This document shows positions 1-9,287 of a stretch of DNA of 64,000 nucleotides, piece by piece (within the stretch, counting starts at the first letter, position 1; each line of letters starts with the position of its first letter). The notes under the pieces were generated by a model. The model saw nothing but the letters and a program-made list of their open reading frames with translations. It was not told where the DNA came from and did no database searches. Origin of the DNA: an uncultured Alphaproteobacteria bacterium. GTDB taxonomy: Bacteria; Pseudomonadota; Alphaproteobacteria; HIMB59. The stretch covers positions 248,001-312,000 of the forward strand of contig CABYRL010000001.1 in assembly GCA_902521465.1 (NCBI GenBank), in the 5' to 3' direction. Both the position numbers and the translations under genes were made by a program.

Positions 1-23
1 TAATGCAGATTATTAGAGAAACT

Positions 24-48
24 ATGTTGCATTTTTGCAACATTTTTT
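24..48 (+). terminator. Rho-independent terminator of a gene left of the window
   Basis: A perfect 8-bp stem, ATGTTGCA / TGCAACAT, closes a TTTT loop and is followed by a run of T. This is the form of an intrinsic terminator read on the + strand. No gene upstream is visible, so the transcript it ends is unknown. It also insulates the porin gene that follows. Confidence 0.7.
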
Positions 49-111
49 AATATTTTAAGAATTTTAGCCCAAAAAAGTACCATCATAGACCAATATCAAT
101 ATTATTTGATC

Positions 112-127
112 AGTTTTAATTAAAACT
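112..127. promoter_or_regulatory. 16-bp perfect palindrome in the porin leader
   Basis: AGTTTTAATTAAAACT is perfectly self-complementary and ends 25 bases before the porin start codon. It could be an operator or a leader hairpin in the mRNA. AT-rich palindromes arise easily by chance in this genome, so function is inferred only from its position in a highly expressed type of gene. A ribosome site AAAGGA follows it. Confidence 0.35.
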
Positions 128-152
128 AATAATTAAGAAAGGAATAATTATT

Positions 153-1121
153 ATGAAAAAACTAATAATCGCATTATCTGCAATTGCTGCAGCTGTTGGT
201 TTTACAACCACTGCACAAGCAGATATTTCAGTCGCTGGTTCTTCAAACCTTGCTTATGTTTCAACAGCAGGTGATGGAACAAACGACGAAGAGTTAATGG
301 TAGGTCATACTGTTGACTTTAGCATGTCTACAACCACAAGTGGTGGTATCGGTATTGCTGCTAGCATGTCATTATCACAAGACTATGACGCTAACGATGG
401 TGATGCAGTAGACGGAGGTAACTCTGTAACTTTCACAACTGGTGGAGCTACAATCGTAGTTGGTGATGTTGAAATCTCTGACACTATTGGTTCTGTTGGT
501 GGTGTTGTAAACGGTCCACTTGACGATGGTAGTGACTTAGACACAAGTGTTGGTACTGGGTTTGTTGATGACGACGGTACTGGTGTTGAATTGACAACTG
601 CACTTGGTTCTGCATCATTAAACGTTTCATATGTTTCTAATGATGACGCAGATAACTTTGGTACATTAAACGATAGCACTGCTGGTGCTGATTCAGCAAT
701 GTCAGCTTCTATTACAATGCCATTTGGTGCTTACTCAGCAACAATCGGTGTAGCAGACTCAGACACAGGTGAATCTTCATCAGGTGCTTCAGTCACTGGA
801 TCAGTTGGTGGTGGAACAGTAACTGTTGGTTACTCAAACCAAACAATGATCGCAGGTAACGCTGATATTACTACTGCAGGTGACTCAGAAGTTATCGGTG
901 CAACCTACGTAATGGCTATGGATGCAGATACAACTATATCTTTAGGTTATCAGCATGCAAAAGATGCAGATAGTGAGTCAGCTACTCAAACAGATCTTTC
1001 TGTTGAAAGAGCTCTTGGTGGTGGTGCAACAGTATACCTTGATGTTAGAAACCTAACTGGTGATACTGCAGCAGATGCGGACGGAACAGCTATCGCGTTT
1101 GGTACATCAGTAGCATTCTAA
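153..1121 (+). CDS. Outer-membrane porin-like protein
   Basis: A 322-residue secreted protein. Residues 1-23 form a signal peptide ending in TTTAQA, with the mature chain starting DISVAGSSN. The rest is rich in Gly, Ser, Thr, Asp and Ala with alternating hydrophobic residues as in beta strands, and the chain ends in AFGTSVAF, a terminal Phe typical of BAM-assembled barrels. It resembles the trimeric Gram-negative porin family of marine alphaproteobacteria; the general role would be passive uptake of small solutes. Many codons use G or C in third position compared with neighbours, as often seen in highly expressed genes. It is a single-gene unit between two terminators. Substrate cannot be told from sequence. 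Confidence 0.8.
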   Translation: MKKLIIALSAIAAAVGFTTTAQADISVAGSSNLAYVSTAGDGTNDEELMVGHTVDFSMSTTTSGGIGIAASMSLSQDYDANDGDAVDGGNSVTFTTGGATIVVGDVEISDTIGSVGGVVNGPLDDGSDLDTSVGTGFVDDDGTGVELTTALGSASLNVSYVSNDDADNFGTLNDSTAGADSAMSASITMPFGAYSATIGVADSDTGESSSGASVTGSVGGGTVTVGYSNQTMIAGNADITTAGDSEVIGATYVMAMDADTTISLGYQHAKDADSESATQTDLSVERALGGGATVYLDVRNLTGDTAADADGTAIAFGTSVAF

Positions 1122-1140
1122 TTTAGCTTAAAACAAATCA

Positions 1141-1179
1141 AACCAGGTAGGTTGAAATTATTCCCTACCTGGTTTTTTT
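1141..1179 (+). terminator. Strong intrinsic terminator after the porin gene
   Basis: An 11-bp perfect stem AACCAGGTAGG / CCTACCTGGTT with a 12-base loop is followed by a T run. It starts 19 bases after the porin stop. Its outer stem AACCAGG...CCTGGTT matches that of the proteorhodopsin terminator at 52536-52570. Confidence 0.92.
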
Positions 1180-1220
1180 ATTTCTACCTTGTATTAAATT
1201 TTCAAATTAAATAATATTGC

Positions 1221-1826
1221 ATGATGATTAAGTCCCTTCTGATACTACTTTTATTAGTTTTTTTTCAGTCCTGTAGTAAAAGCCCTTTTCAAGGCGATAT
1301 ACAAAAAAACTTAGAGGCCATGGATAAGGCTTATGGTAAATGCAATAATCCTTATAGAACAATGAATAAAGCTCAGAAGAGGATTTGTGAGGACAAAGAA
1401 AGAGCAGCCGGCCCTGATGGTGTCGTAGGTGAACCGATAAACATAACAGAAATTATTGAAAACTATAGATATGGCGGTAAAACAAATGTCTATAGTGGTG
1501 TGTCGACGGTCAATCCTACCTTATGGGGAGCATCTTTAGCATTATTAGAACAGTATCCCTTGGATATTGTCGACTCCCAAGGAGGATTTATCTCAACAGA
1601 TTGGATTACTAAAAAAGAAAATCCCGATCAAAGATGTTTAATAAAAGTAAATATTGTATCACAAGAACTTGTTTCCAACGGTGTGAATGTAAAGTTGCTT
1701 TGTGAGCAAAAAGAAATCGACACTTGGTATCAAGATGGGATATCATACTCTAAGGAAGAAAAAGATCTGATTTTAAAAATTTTGGATATAGCTGAAGAAA
1801 TAAGCACTACTGAAAAACTCTCCTAA
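1221..1826 (+). CDS. DUF3576-family lipoprotein
   Basis: A 201-residue protein with a lipoprotein signal: hydrophobic residues 4-16 then lipobox FFQSC with the lipidated Cys near position 18. The body (about 85-160) contains [18 protein letters not shown] and [19 protein letters not shown], which I recognise as the DUF3576 family found beside leuS in many alphaproteobacteria. Function is unknown; an envelope role next to the LptE-like gene is plausible. It precedes leuS by 7 bases and is probably cotranscribed with it. Family call rests on memory of the pattern and the conserved neighbourhood. Confidence 0.7.
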   Translation: MMIKSLLILLLLVFFQSCSKSPFQGDIQKNLEAMDKAYGKCNNPYRTMNKAQKRICEDKERAAGPDGVVGEPINITEIIENYRYGGKTNVYSGVSTVNPTLWGASLALLEQYPLDIVDSQGGFISTDWITKKENPDQRCLIKVNIVSQELVSNGVNVKLLCEQKEIDTWYQDGISYSKEEKDLILKILDIAEEISTTEKLS

Positions 1827-1833
1827 AATTAAA

Positions 1834-4197
1834 ATGCAAAAAAGTTACATTTTAGAGATGTTTCCATACCCATCAGGAAATATTCATATGGGACATGTAA
1901 GGAATTATGTTATAGGTGATATCTGCGCAAGGTATCATAAGTTAAAAGGCGATGAAGTCATACATCCCATGGGTTGGGATGCGTTTGGCTTACCAGCAGA
2001 AAATGCTGCTATTCAATTTAATACACACCCCAAAGATTGGACTTTAACCAATATTGAAAGCATGAAAAACCAGTTAAAAAAATTGGGTTTAGATCTAGAC
2101 TGGGAAAAAGAACTGGCAACATGTAAAGAAGATTACTATCAGTATCAGCAAGAACTTTTCATAGATTTTTATAAAGCGGGTTTAGCATATAAAAAAGATG
2201 CACTAGTCAATTGGGACCCAGAAGATCAAACGGTATTGGCAAACGAACAGGTTATTGATGGAAAAGGTTGGAGGACTGGTGCTACTGTAGAAAAAAAGGT
2301 ACTTTCTCAATGGTTTTTTAAAATTACAAAATATGCTGAAGAACTTCTTAATGCTTTAGATGAATTAGAGCTTTGGCCAGAAAAAGTTAAAACTATGCAA
2401 AGAAACTGGATTGGCAAATCAGTTGGTGCAGAAATAAAGTTTAAAATTGCTGGTGAAGATGATCAACTAAATATATTTACTACAAGGCCAGACACTATTT
2501 ATGGAGCAACGTTTATCGCATTGTCTGTTAATCATAGGCTTGTAAACAAGTTTTTAAAAAATAAAGAAATTAATGAAATCAAGAAATTATTCTCAGCAGT
2601 TGATAACGAAAAAGAAAAAAAAGGATATTTAATGAACATTAAATGTAAACATCCTCTTTTAGAAAAAGAAATACCAGTCTTTATTGCAAATTTTGTTTTA
2701 GATAATTATGGAGAGGGAGCAATATTTGGTTGTCCAGCTCATGACGAAAGAGATTATGAATTTGCTGTAAAATATAAAATACCAATTATTAAGGTTATTG
2801 AATGTGATGATAATGAATTACCTTTTACTCATGATGGTATAGTAATTAATTCTCCACTATTAAATGGTTTGAAAAAAACTGAAGCTATTCACAAAATTAT
2901 CAATTATTTTAAAGAAAAAAAAATTGGTAATGAGTCTATTAACTATAAGCTAAGAGATTGGGGGGTATCTAGACAGCGTTATTGGGGATGCCCAATACCG
3001 GTCATATATTATGAAGATGGGACTTTTAGAGTTCTAGACAAATCAGAATTGCCGATATTGCTTCCTTATGATGTAGATTTAAACGGTAAAGGTAACGCGC
3101 TGTTAAATCATGATAATTGGAGAAAAATTGTATGCCCTAAAACAAATAAAATTGCATACAGAGAAACAGATACTCTTGACACATTTGTAGATTCATCCTG
3201 GTATTACATCAGATTTTTGAATAATAAGCTTGATAGACCTTTTGACACAAAACAGGTAAATGACTATTTGCCAGTTGATAAGTACATTGGAGGTATAGAG
3301 CACGCTATACTTCATCTCTTGTACTCACGTTTTTTTATGAAAGCTTTAAGAGATATTTATAATCTTAAAATAAATGAGCCATTTAAACAATTATTCACTC
3401 AAGGCATGATAACACATAAAACGTATAAAACAAAAAATGATGAGTGGATAATGCCACGAGAAGTTTATCAAAAAGAGGGAAAACTTTATCGGGGAAAAAC
3501 AAATGAAATTGTCATAGAAGGCCCAAGTGAAAAAATGTCAAAGTCAAAAAAAAATGTTATAGAGCCAGATGAAATTCTGGAAAATTATGGGATTAATGCA
3601 ACTAGGTTCTTTATGATATCTGACTCTCCACCAGACAGAGAGCTTGAATGGACAGACGAAGGAATCCAAGGTTCTAAAAATTTAGCAAGAAGAATTAATG
3701 AATATTTTAAAAAAAATAGGACTGATATGAAACTAGATACAAATAAAATGATAGAAAAATTTATATTTAATATTGAGAAAAATATTATGAATTTTTCTCT
3801 AAACAAATGTGTAGCAGATGTTTACACCCTTTTTAATTATTTAGAAAAAGAGAAAGTGTATTTACATAATAGTGATGAGAGTAAAAAAATACTTATTTGT
3901 TTATATCCTATAGTTCCAAATATGGTATCTGATTTATATATGTTTTTATTTAATTCAAAAAACATTGGTAATTGGCCAGAAATAAATAAGGAGTTGTTAG
4001 TAGAAAAAAGTATTAATTTGCCTATACAAGTACAGGGTAAATTAGTTACAACAATTAATACTAAAAAAGGATATAAAGAAAAAGAGATTTTAAAATCAAT
4101 TTATAAGCTGGATAAGATTAAAAATAAAATACAAAATAAAGAGGTAATTAGAGTAATAAATGTTCAGGATAAAATTATTAATATTATTATTAATTAG
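1834..4197 (+). CDS. leuS: Leucyl-tRNA synthetase, short at the N terminus
   Basis: Class I aminoacyl-tRNA synthetase charging tRNA-Leu in the cytoplasm. HMGH (the HIGH motif) is at residues 18-21 and KMSKS at 567-571. The CP1 editing domain shows [12 protein letters not shown] near 216-227 and GCPAHDERD near 300. The C-terminal domain ends in the usual [11 protein letters not shown] pattern. At 787 residues it is short, and it begins almost directly at [15 protein letters not shown], lacking the roughly 30-35 residue leading helix found in most bacterial LeuRS. In-frame upstream sequence meets a stop at 1801-1803, so no ATG start can restore it. The lptE-like gene overlaps its 3' end. Confidence 0.95.
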   Translation: MQKSYILEMFPYPSGNIHMGHVRNYVIGDICARYHKLKGDEVIHPMGWDAFGLPAENAAIQFNTHPKDWTLTNIESMKNQLKKLGLDLDWEKELATCKEDYYQYQQELFIDFYKAGLAYKKDALVNWDPEDQTVLANEQVIDGKGWRTGATVEKKVLSQWFFKITKYAEELLNALDELELWPEKVKTMQRNWIGKSVGAEIKFKIAGEDDQLNIFTTRPDTIYGATFIALSVNHRLVNKFLKNKEINEIKKLFSAVDNEKEKKGYLMNIKCKHPLLEKEIPVFIANFVLDNYGEGAIFGCPAHDERDYEFAVKYKIPIIKVIECDDNELPFTHDGIVINSPLLNGLKKTEAIHKIINYFKEKKIGNESINYKLRDWGVSRQRYWGCPIPVIYYEDGTFRVLDKSELPILLPYDVDLNGKGNALLNHDNWRKIVCPKTNKIAYRETDTLDTFVDSSWYYIRFLNNKLDRPFDTKQVNDYLPVDKYIGGIEHAILHLLYSRFFMKALRDIYNLKINEPFKQLFTQGMITHKTYKTKNDEWIMPREVYQKEGKLYRGKTNEIVIEGPSEKMSKSKKNVIEPDEILENYGINATRFFMISDSPPDRELEWTDEGIQGSKNLARRINEYFKKNRTDMKLDTNKMIEKFIFNIEKNIMNFSLNKCVADVYTLFNYLEKEKVYLHNSDESKKILICLYPIVPNMVSDLYMFLFNSKNIGNWPEINKELLVEKSINLPIQVQGKLVTTINTKKGYKEKEILKSIYKLDKIKNKIQNKEVIRVINVQDKIINIIIN

Positions 4198-4657
4198 TTA
4201 TTTATTTTTTGCATGTACAAATAATGTAACAAATAAAGATAAGGTGAAATATTCTATAGGTTATATTGGTGGAGAATACGATGGATTGATTTTAAAAAAT
4301 TTATTAATAAATAATTTGTCCAACTTTGATTTATATAGCAATGAGTCGATATACGAATTAAAGCCAGATATATCGCATTCAACTAGCTTATTTATAACGA
4401 ATATAGACAACACTTCCGATAGAATGAAACTTGAAAGTGAATTAACTATTGAGGTAATTGATAAAAGATTCAATTGTATAACACAAAAATTTAATGGGAA
4501 TAGATCTCAATTTTATATTTTCGCGGACAGTGATAAATACATAAGTAACAATGTGGCTGAAAAAAAAATTAAAGATGAAAATACATATGCATTGGTAAAA
4601 GAATTTATTAATAAATTAGAAAAATCAGACAAAATTTGTAAAAATATTAATGAATAA
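4160..4657 (+). CDS. lptE: LptE-like LPS-assembly lipoprotein
   Basis: A 165-residue protein with a lipoprotein signal (hydrophobic residues 4-17, lipobox LFFAC, Cys 19). The remaining sequence has little obvious similarity to anything, but the place between leuS and the holA-position gene is where lptE sits in many proteobacteria. LptE plugs the LptD barrel that inserts lipopolysaccharide in the outer membrane. The pattern [11 protein letters not shown] followed by a short strand and a Lys-rich end fits the small LptE fold. It overlaps leuS by 38 bases and the next gene by 8. The name is mainly positional. Confidence 0.55.
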   Translation: MFRIKLLILLLISYLFFACTNNVTNKDKVKYSIGYIGGEYDGLILKNLLINNLSNFDLYSNESIYELKPDISHSTSLFITNIDNTSDRMKLESELTIEVIDKRFNCITQKFNGNRSQFYIFADSDKYISNNVAEKKIKDENTYALVKEFINKLEKSDKICKNINE

Positions 4658-5273
4658 TATTGAGTGTATATTTAATTTTTTAAAGGATAAAACAAGCAAA
4701 AAATTATTAATTAATGTAGTTGATGAAACAATAGGATTTTTTTATGTGAACCTTATTGAGGCGGAAGCAAAAACCAAATCTATAGAGTTAAAATTTGACG
4801 AAGAATTTTCAGAAGGTGCAATTGATGACCTTTTTTTGAAAAATGAAGTACATATGTATTTTACAAATAGTAAAAAAAATATAGAGAAATGTTTAAACTC
4901 AAGTAATAAGTGTATTATTTTTACTGATTATAAAAATTTTAAATTTTTTACAAGCAATATTTTAACAGTTAATGGGTATAATTATCGAAAAGATATTGAT
5001 TACTATCTTAAAAAAATACATCTAATCAAGGATTCTGAAATTATTGATTATTGTATTTCTTCACCACATCTAACTTTTTCTGAACTCTCAAAATATTTAG
5101 TTAATAGTTCAAACTACGTCAGGGAAAATAAGATTGAAGAAAAAAATAATTTTATTTTAGAAATAAGAAAGAATATATTTAATTTGAGGAGACTTAATAA
5201 AAGTTCTAAAGATATATACAATCAAATAAAACTTGAAGTAAAATACAAAAAATTTAATTTTTTAACTTATTAA
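4650..5273 (+). CDS. Short protein at the holA position
   Basis: A 207-residue Lys/Asn/Ile-rich protein that I do not recognise by motif. By synteny (leuS, lptE, then holA) it may be a reduced delta subunit of the DNA polymerase III clamp loader, which normally is about 330-340 residues. Features that could fit are a hydrophobic strand CIIFTDYKNF mid-protein and a helical C-terminal half with LNKSSKDIYNQIKLEV. No P-loop is expected in HolA and none is seen. Its stop overlaps the convergent parB 3' end by 20 bases. Treat the function as open. Confidence 0.4.
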   Translation: MNNIECIFNFLKDKTSKKLLINVVDETIGFFYVNLIEAEAKTKSIELKFDEEFSEGAIDDLFLKNEVHMYFTNSKKNIEKCLNSSNKCIIFTDYKNFKFFTSNILTVNGYNYRKDIDYYLKKIHLIKDSEIIDYCISSPHLTFSELSKYLVNSSNYVRENKIEEKNNFILEIRKNIFNLRRLNKSSKDIYNQIKLEVKYKKFNFLTY

Positions 5274-6081
5274 TTAAAAATTTATATTGCTCTAAGTTTT
5301 CATAGAATATTTTTATGTTGCCTTTACCTTTTGTGTTATAAGTTATTTTTGTTTTAAAGCCAATTGTATCGCTTAAATTTTTTTCTTCATGTAGTAAATT
5401 AGGCTCAATTAACAATTTTTTAGATTTATTTTTTTCAAGATCTCTAACAGATAACTTTCCCTTTTCAATTTGCTTTAATAAGTTTTCATTCAAACTTTCA
5501 GGTGTTTTCCCAATCAAGGCCCTTGCATGACCCATCGAAATCTTCCCTTTATTGAGAAGATCAAGGAAATAAACGTCAAGACTAAGTATGCGCAATAAGT
5601 TCGTTATATGTGATCTACTTTTGCCAACAATTTTTGCTAGGCTTTCATGTGTGTAATTATTTTTATTGATCAATCTTTGATAGGCCCTAGCTTCCTCTAC
5701 AACCTTTAAATCTTCTCTTTGGATATTTTCAATAAGTGATATTTCATCCTTGTCTAAGTCATTAGGTAGAAGCAAAGATGGTAATATCTTAAGATCTGAT
5801 ATTTGTGCAGCTCTCCATCTCCTTTCTCCTGCCACAAGTGTATAATTATCTAAATCCCTTTTAACTAAAATAACTGGTTGAATTAAGCCATTCTTTTTAA
5901 TTGATTGGGCTAATTCATTTATTTTTTCTTTATCGAATTCTTTTCTTGGTTGAGTTTCATCTCTATAAATTTTTTCAATTGGAATTAAAATTAGGCCTTT
6001 TTGATCAGATGCTTTTTGATAGGTTTCTTTATTACCTAATAAAGATGATAAACCTTTTCCTAATTTTTTATTAACTACCAC
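5254..6081 (-). CDS. parB: Chromosome partitioning protein ParB
   Basis: DNA-binding CTPase clamp that loads at parS and spreads to organise the origin region. At 275 residues it has family length. Visible: TQPRKEFD near 43-50, the CTP-binding GERRWRAA at 85-92, the ENIQRED motif at 118-124, and a helix-turn-helix THESLAKIVGKSRSHITNLL at about 144-163 that reads parS. A C-terminal dimerisation segment follows a Lys-rich linker. It overlaps parA by 11 bases, so the two are translated together. A matching parS is in the mnmG start at 9270-9285. Confidence 0.95.
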   Translation of the reverse strand: MVVNKKLGKGLSSLLGNKETYQKASDQKGLILIPIEKIYRDETQPRKEFDKEKINELAQSIKKNGLIQPVILVKRDLDNYTLVAGERRWRAAQISDLKILPSLLLPNDLDKDEISLIENIQREDLKVVEEARAYQRLINKNNYTHESLAKIVGKSRSHITNLLRILSLDVYFLDLLNKGKISMGHARALIGKTPESLNENLLKQIEKGKLSVRDLEKNKSKKLLIEPNLLHEEKNLSDTIGFKTKITYNTKGKGNIKIFYENLEQYKFLINKLKN

Positions 6082-6835
6082 TTGTGTTACTCCTTTCTAA
6101 AAATTCTTTTGCTAAAGCTATGTATGCTTGTGATCCGCTACACTTTAAATCATAAATAATTGCTGGGAGACCGTGGCTCGGTGCCTCAGATAGTGTAACA
6201 TTTCTTGGAACGTTAAACTTATATACATTTGTATCAAAATATTCTCTTGCTTCTTTCTCGATAAGTGATGATAGAGAATTTCTTTTATCATACATCGTTA
6301 AAATTATTCCATTAAGTTTTAAATTAATGTTTAAATTGTTTTTAACAATTTCAATAGTTTTGATAAGTTTAGATAAGCCCTCTAGTGCAAAAAATTCACA
6401 TTGTACTGGTATTAACACCTCATCACTGGCAGTTAAAGAACTCACTGTTAATAAACCAAGCGTGGGAGGTGTATCAATAAAAATATAATCATAGATATTA
6501 TTGATATTACCTATAAATTTTTTCAATAAATAATTTCTGTTGTCATCATCAGCAAGCTCATATTCTGCAGCAGCTAAGTCTTCACATGCGGAAATAACAT
6601 CTAATTTTGGAATTTGAGATTTCTGAATAGCATTATTTATATCTGTATCGTTACTAAAAACTTTATATATTGATCTATTAGTATTATAAGCGTTGAAAGA
6701 CATGGAGGAGTTGTATTGAGGGTCCATATCTATTACCAAAACCTTTTTATCAATTGAGGCTAGAGCGGTAGCCAGGTTAACAACAGTGGTAGTTTTTCCT
6801 ACACCTCCTTTTTGATTGGCTATAGTAATAATCAT
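6071..6835 (-). CDS. parA: Chromosome partitioning ATPase ParA
   Basis: Deviant Walker-A ATPase that forms the nucleoid gradient pulling ParB-parS complexes apart. The deviant P-loop KGGVGKTT is at residues 9-16, Walker A' DMDPQ near 36-40 and Walker B FIDTPPTLGLL in the middle. Length 254 is typical of chromosomal (small, no N-terminal repressor domain) ParA. It overlaps rsmG by 4 bases and parB by 11, in the conserved mnmG-rsmG-parA-parB order. Confidence 0.96.
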   Translation of the reverse strand: MIITIANQKGGVGKTTTVVNLATALASIDKKVLVIDMDPQYNSSMSFNAYNTNRSIYKVFSNDTDINNAIQKSQIPKLDVISACEDLAAAEYELADDDNRNYLLKKFIGNINNIYDYIFIDTPPTLGLLTVSSLTASDEVLIPVQCEFFALEGLSKLIKTIEIVKNNLNINLKLNGIILTMYDKRNSLSSLIEKEAREYFDTNVYKFNVPRNVTLSEAPSHGLPAIIYDLKCSGSQAYIALAKEFLERSNTSGS

Positions 6836-7437
6836 TTCGCACCCATGATTATTATTTTTGATTCACTTGAAGTAATGCTTGGATGTGTCTCCCAAAAATA
6901 CTTTTGTGAATTAATTGTTTCAAGCTCTGTTAGATAGGTTTTTCCTTTAAGCAATATAAACTTTGTTTGTTTGTTAATTATTTTTTTAGTCATGGATATA
7001 ATTTTTTCAATTGAAGCAAAGGCGCGTGCTGTTACATAGTCAATGTTAAGGTTTGATATTTCTGATATCGATTTATTATGTACAACATAGTTTAATCCTA
7101 GTCTTAATTTGCAATTTTCTAAAAAAGATGATTTCTTTGGTGATTTTTCAACTAAATGAAGGTTTTTGAAGCCTATTATTGACAAAATAATTCCTGGTAG
7201 CCCTGCACCTGTTCCGATATCCATTACGGACTTTTCATGTCGAGGCAGATATTTGACAATTTGTATACAATCTAAAAAGTGTCGTTCGTCTAAATCGATT
7301 ATTGTGCTTTTTCCTATTAAGTTCATGGTCTCATTTTCTTTGAGTAATATTTTTTTATATTCAGAAAGTTTGGTTAAAATTAATTTTCCATCATCAAAAT
7401 TATCATCACAAAATTTTACTAACTTATCATTAAGCAA
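6832..7437 (-). CDS. rsmG: 16S rRNA (guanine-527-N7)-methyltransferase RsmG
   Basis: SAM-dependent enzyme that methylates G527 of 16S rRNA. The SAM-binding glycine loop VMDIGTGAGLPGI is at residues 71-83, followed by HLVEKSPKKSSFL where the acidic residue contacts SAM. TARAFASIEKI and FILLKGKTY are family signatures near the C-terminal half. 201 residues matches the family. It overlaps mnmG by 8 bases and parA by 4, as in other alphaproteobacteria. Confidence 0.95.
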   Translation of the reverse strand: MLNDKLVKFCDDNFDDGKLILTKLSEYKKILLKENETMNLIGKSTIIDLDERHFLDCIQIVKYLPRHEKSVMDIGTGAGLPGIILSIIGFKNLHLVEKSPKKSSFLENCKLRLGLNYVVHNKSISEISNLNIDYVTARAFASIEKIISMTKKIINKQTKFILLKGKTYLTELETINSQKYFWETHPSITSSESKIIIMGAK

Positions 7438-9286
7438 CTTTAGTTCCCTTGACTTTTTTGTGTTTGACTATTTGAAAGAGTGCGCTAGGTGTTATACCTG
7501 AAATTTTACCAGCATCATATAAATTTTCAGGTTTATGTTTATTCAATTTTTCAAGAATTTCTTTAGATAAAGAAGGGATCTTATTGAAATCAATATTAGT
7601 TAATTTCATATTTTTATTTTTATTAAGTTGATCAAATGATTTTTTTTCTCTCTCGTAAAATACATCATACTTTGAGTCAAAATATAATTTAGTTAATAAT
7701 TTTTGGGTTATAGTGAGATTGAAAAATTTTTTGAATTTTTTTGGAGAGGGGTCTAAGAATTTTAAAACTTCAAATCCATTTCTTACCTTGCCATCTTTTT
7801 TTACTTTGATATTTTTTTTCATCAAATCATTAGGTGAATATTTAAGTAAATTTAACTTTTCTAAAATCTTTCTTTCATCATTTATATTTTTTGAGATCAA
7901 TGAGTACTCAATTTTATTAAAAGTTTTAGGGTTAATAATTTTTGAAAATCGTTCATAAGAATTATCTGTTCTGAGCTTTAATCTATTTTCTGCTCTAGAT
8001 GTGAACATACGATATGGTTCTGTAACTCCTAGTTTTGTTAGGTCATCAGCCAAGACCCCTATATAACTGTTATCTCTTTCAAAAACTTCTTTATAAAATT
8101 TTATTTTTTTTATTTTTATTGCAGCATGAATAGCAGCATAAATACCCTGCCCTGCTGCTTCCTCATATCCTGTAGTTCCATTTATTTGTCCTGCTAAAAA
8201 AAAATTTTCTATTTTTTTTGTTTCAAAATTATTTTTTAATTCTCTGGGGTCAACAGAGTCATACTCCACTGCATATCCAAATTGATCTACTTCACATTTT
8301 TCTAAACCTTTTATTGATCTTAAAAATTTTAATTGGATATTTTTATCTAAAGAATTTGAAATACCATTTGGATAGACAAGTTCAGAATTTAAACCCTCTG
8401 GTTCTAAAAAAATATTATGGCCATTTCTATCGCCAAACTTTGTTATTTTATCTTCAATTGAAGGACAGTACCTCACACCTTGAGATTTAATTATACCTGA
8501 GTACATTGCAGATTTATCAAGGTTGTCTCTGATTATTTTATGAGTCTTATTATTGGTTTTAGTAATGAAGCAATTAATTTTTTTGTTCGTATTTTGTTTT
8601 GTAAAATATGATAAAAAAATACCATTGTTTTCAGATATCTGAGGTTCTAAAACATCATAGTTAATGGATTTAGCATATATTCTGGGTGGTGTTCCTGTTT
8701 TCAACCTCATTGTCTTGAAATTCTTGTTAATAAACTTTGCAAGAACTTTTGAAGAACTGTTTCCTATTCTTCCTGCTTCTTGCGACTCATTACCAAAATA
8801 AATCTTTCCATTAAGAAAGGTTCCTGTTGTGAGAATAACTACCTTTGATTTTATTTTTCCATTATTAGACAGTTCAACACCTAAAATTTTGTTATTTTTT
8901 TCTAATATATTAATAGCTTCGTCTTTAATAAGGTCAATTTTAGAAGATTTAATAAATTTTTTCATGTTTTGAGAGTATAAATCTCTGTCAATTTGAGCTC
9001 TTACGCCCCATACTGCTGGCCCTTTTGAAAGATTTAATACTCTATAATGTATTGCTGATTTGTCACCAATTTTACAAATTACACCTCCTAAAATGTCAAC
9101 TTCACTAGCTATATGTGTCTTACCAACCCCTCCAATACTAGGATTGCATGATAATTTACCCAAATCTGAGTAATTTTTAGTTATAAGTGCAGTTTTAAGG
9201 CCATATTTGTCAGAAATATTGGCAGCTTCTATTCCAGCATGACCAGCACCAATAACTACAACATCATAATGTTCCACGTGAAACAA
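7430..9286 (-). CDS. mnmG: tRNA uridine-34 carboxymethylaminomethyl enzyme MnmG
   Basis: FAD enzyme that with MnmE modifies U34 in the wobble position of several tRNAs. FAD-binding GAGHAG is at residues 13-18; CNPSIGGVGKTH follows near 48-59; the RYCPSIEDK segment with the conserved Cys lies near 270; and EEAAGQGIYAAIHA closes the FAD site. The C-terminal helical domain ends GITPSALFQIVKHKK. 618 residues is normal. The N terminus MFHVEH is encoded by a ParB-binding site, a reading constrained by both protein and DNA function. It follows mnmE by 1 base. Confidence 0.97.
   Translation of the reverse strand: MFHVEHYDVVVIGAGHAGIEAANISDKYGLKTALITKNYSDLGKLSCNPSIGGVGKTHIASEVDILGGVICKIGDKSAIHYRVLNLSKGPAVWGVRAQIDRDLYSQNMKKFIKSSKIDLIKDEAINILEKNNKILGVELSNNGKIKSKVVILTTGTFLNGKIYFGNESQEAGRIGNSSSKVLAKFINKNFKTMRLKTGTPPRIYAKSINYDVLEPQISENNGIFLSYFTKQNTNKKINCFITKTNNKTHKIIRDNLDKSAMYSGIIKSQGVRYCPSIEDKITKFGDRNGHNIFLEPEGLNSELVYPNGISNSLDKNIQLKFLRSIKGLEKCEVDQFGYAVEYDSVDPRELKNNFETKKIENFFLAGQINGTTGYEEAAGQGIYAAIHAAIKIKKIKFYKEVFERDNSYIGVLADDLTKLGVTEPYRMFTSRAENRLKLRTDNSYERFSKIINPKTFNKIEYSLISKNINDERKILEKLNLLKYSPNDLMKKNIKVKKDGKVRNGFEVLKFLDPSPKKFKKFFNLTITQKLLTKLYFDSKYDVFYEREKKSFDQLNKNKNMKLTNIDFNKIPSLSKEILEKLNKHKPENLYDAGKISGITPSALFQIVKHKKVKGTKVA
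9270..9285. promoter_or_regulatory. parS site inside the mnmG start
   Basis: TGTTCCACGTGAAACA agrees with the published bacterial parS consensus TGTTNCACGTGAAACA at every defined position. The core is an inverted repeat around CACGTG. Read on the minus strand it encodes residues 1-6 (MFHVEH) of MnmG. It is about 2.4 kb from parA and about 5.4 kb from the candidate origin. I found no second copy of the CACGTG core with flanking GTTTC/GAAAC in the window. Confidence 0.9.
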
Positions 9287-9287
9287 T

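Noticed and set aside
383-679. 98-residue minus-strand reading frame inside the porin gene
   Set aside because: Low-complexity Ser/Pro/Thr translation created by the Gly/Asp-rich porin codons; no start context and no family.
8218-8490. 90-residue plus-strand frame inside mnmG
   Set aside because: Antisense shadow of a conserved gene; its hydrophobic composition comes from AT-rich antisense codons.
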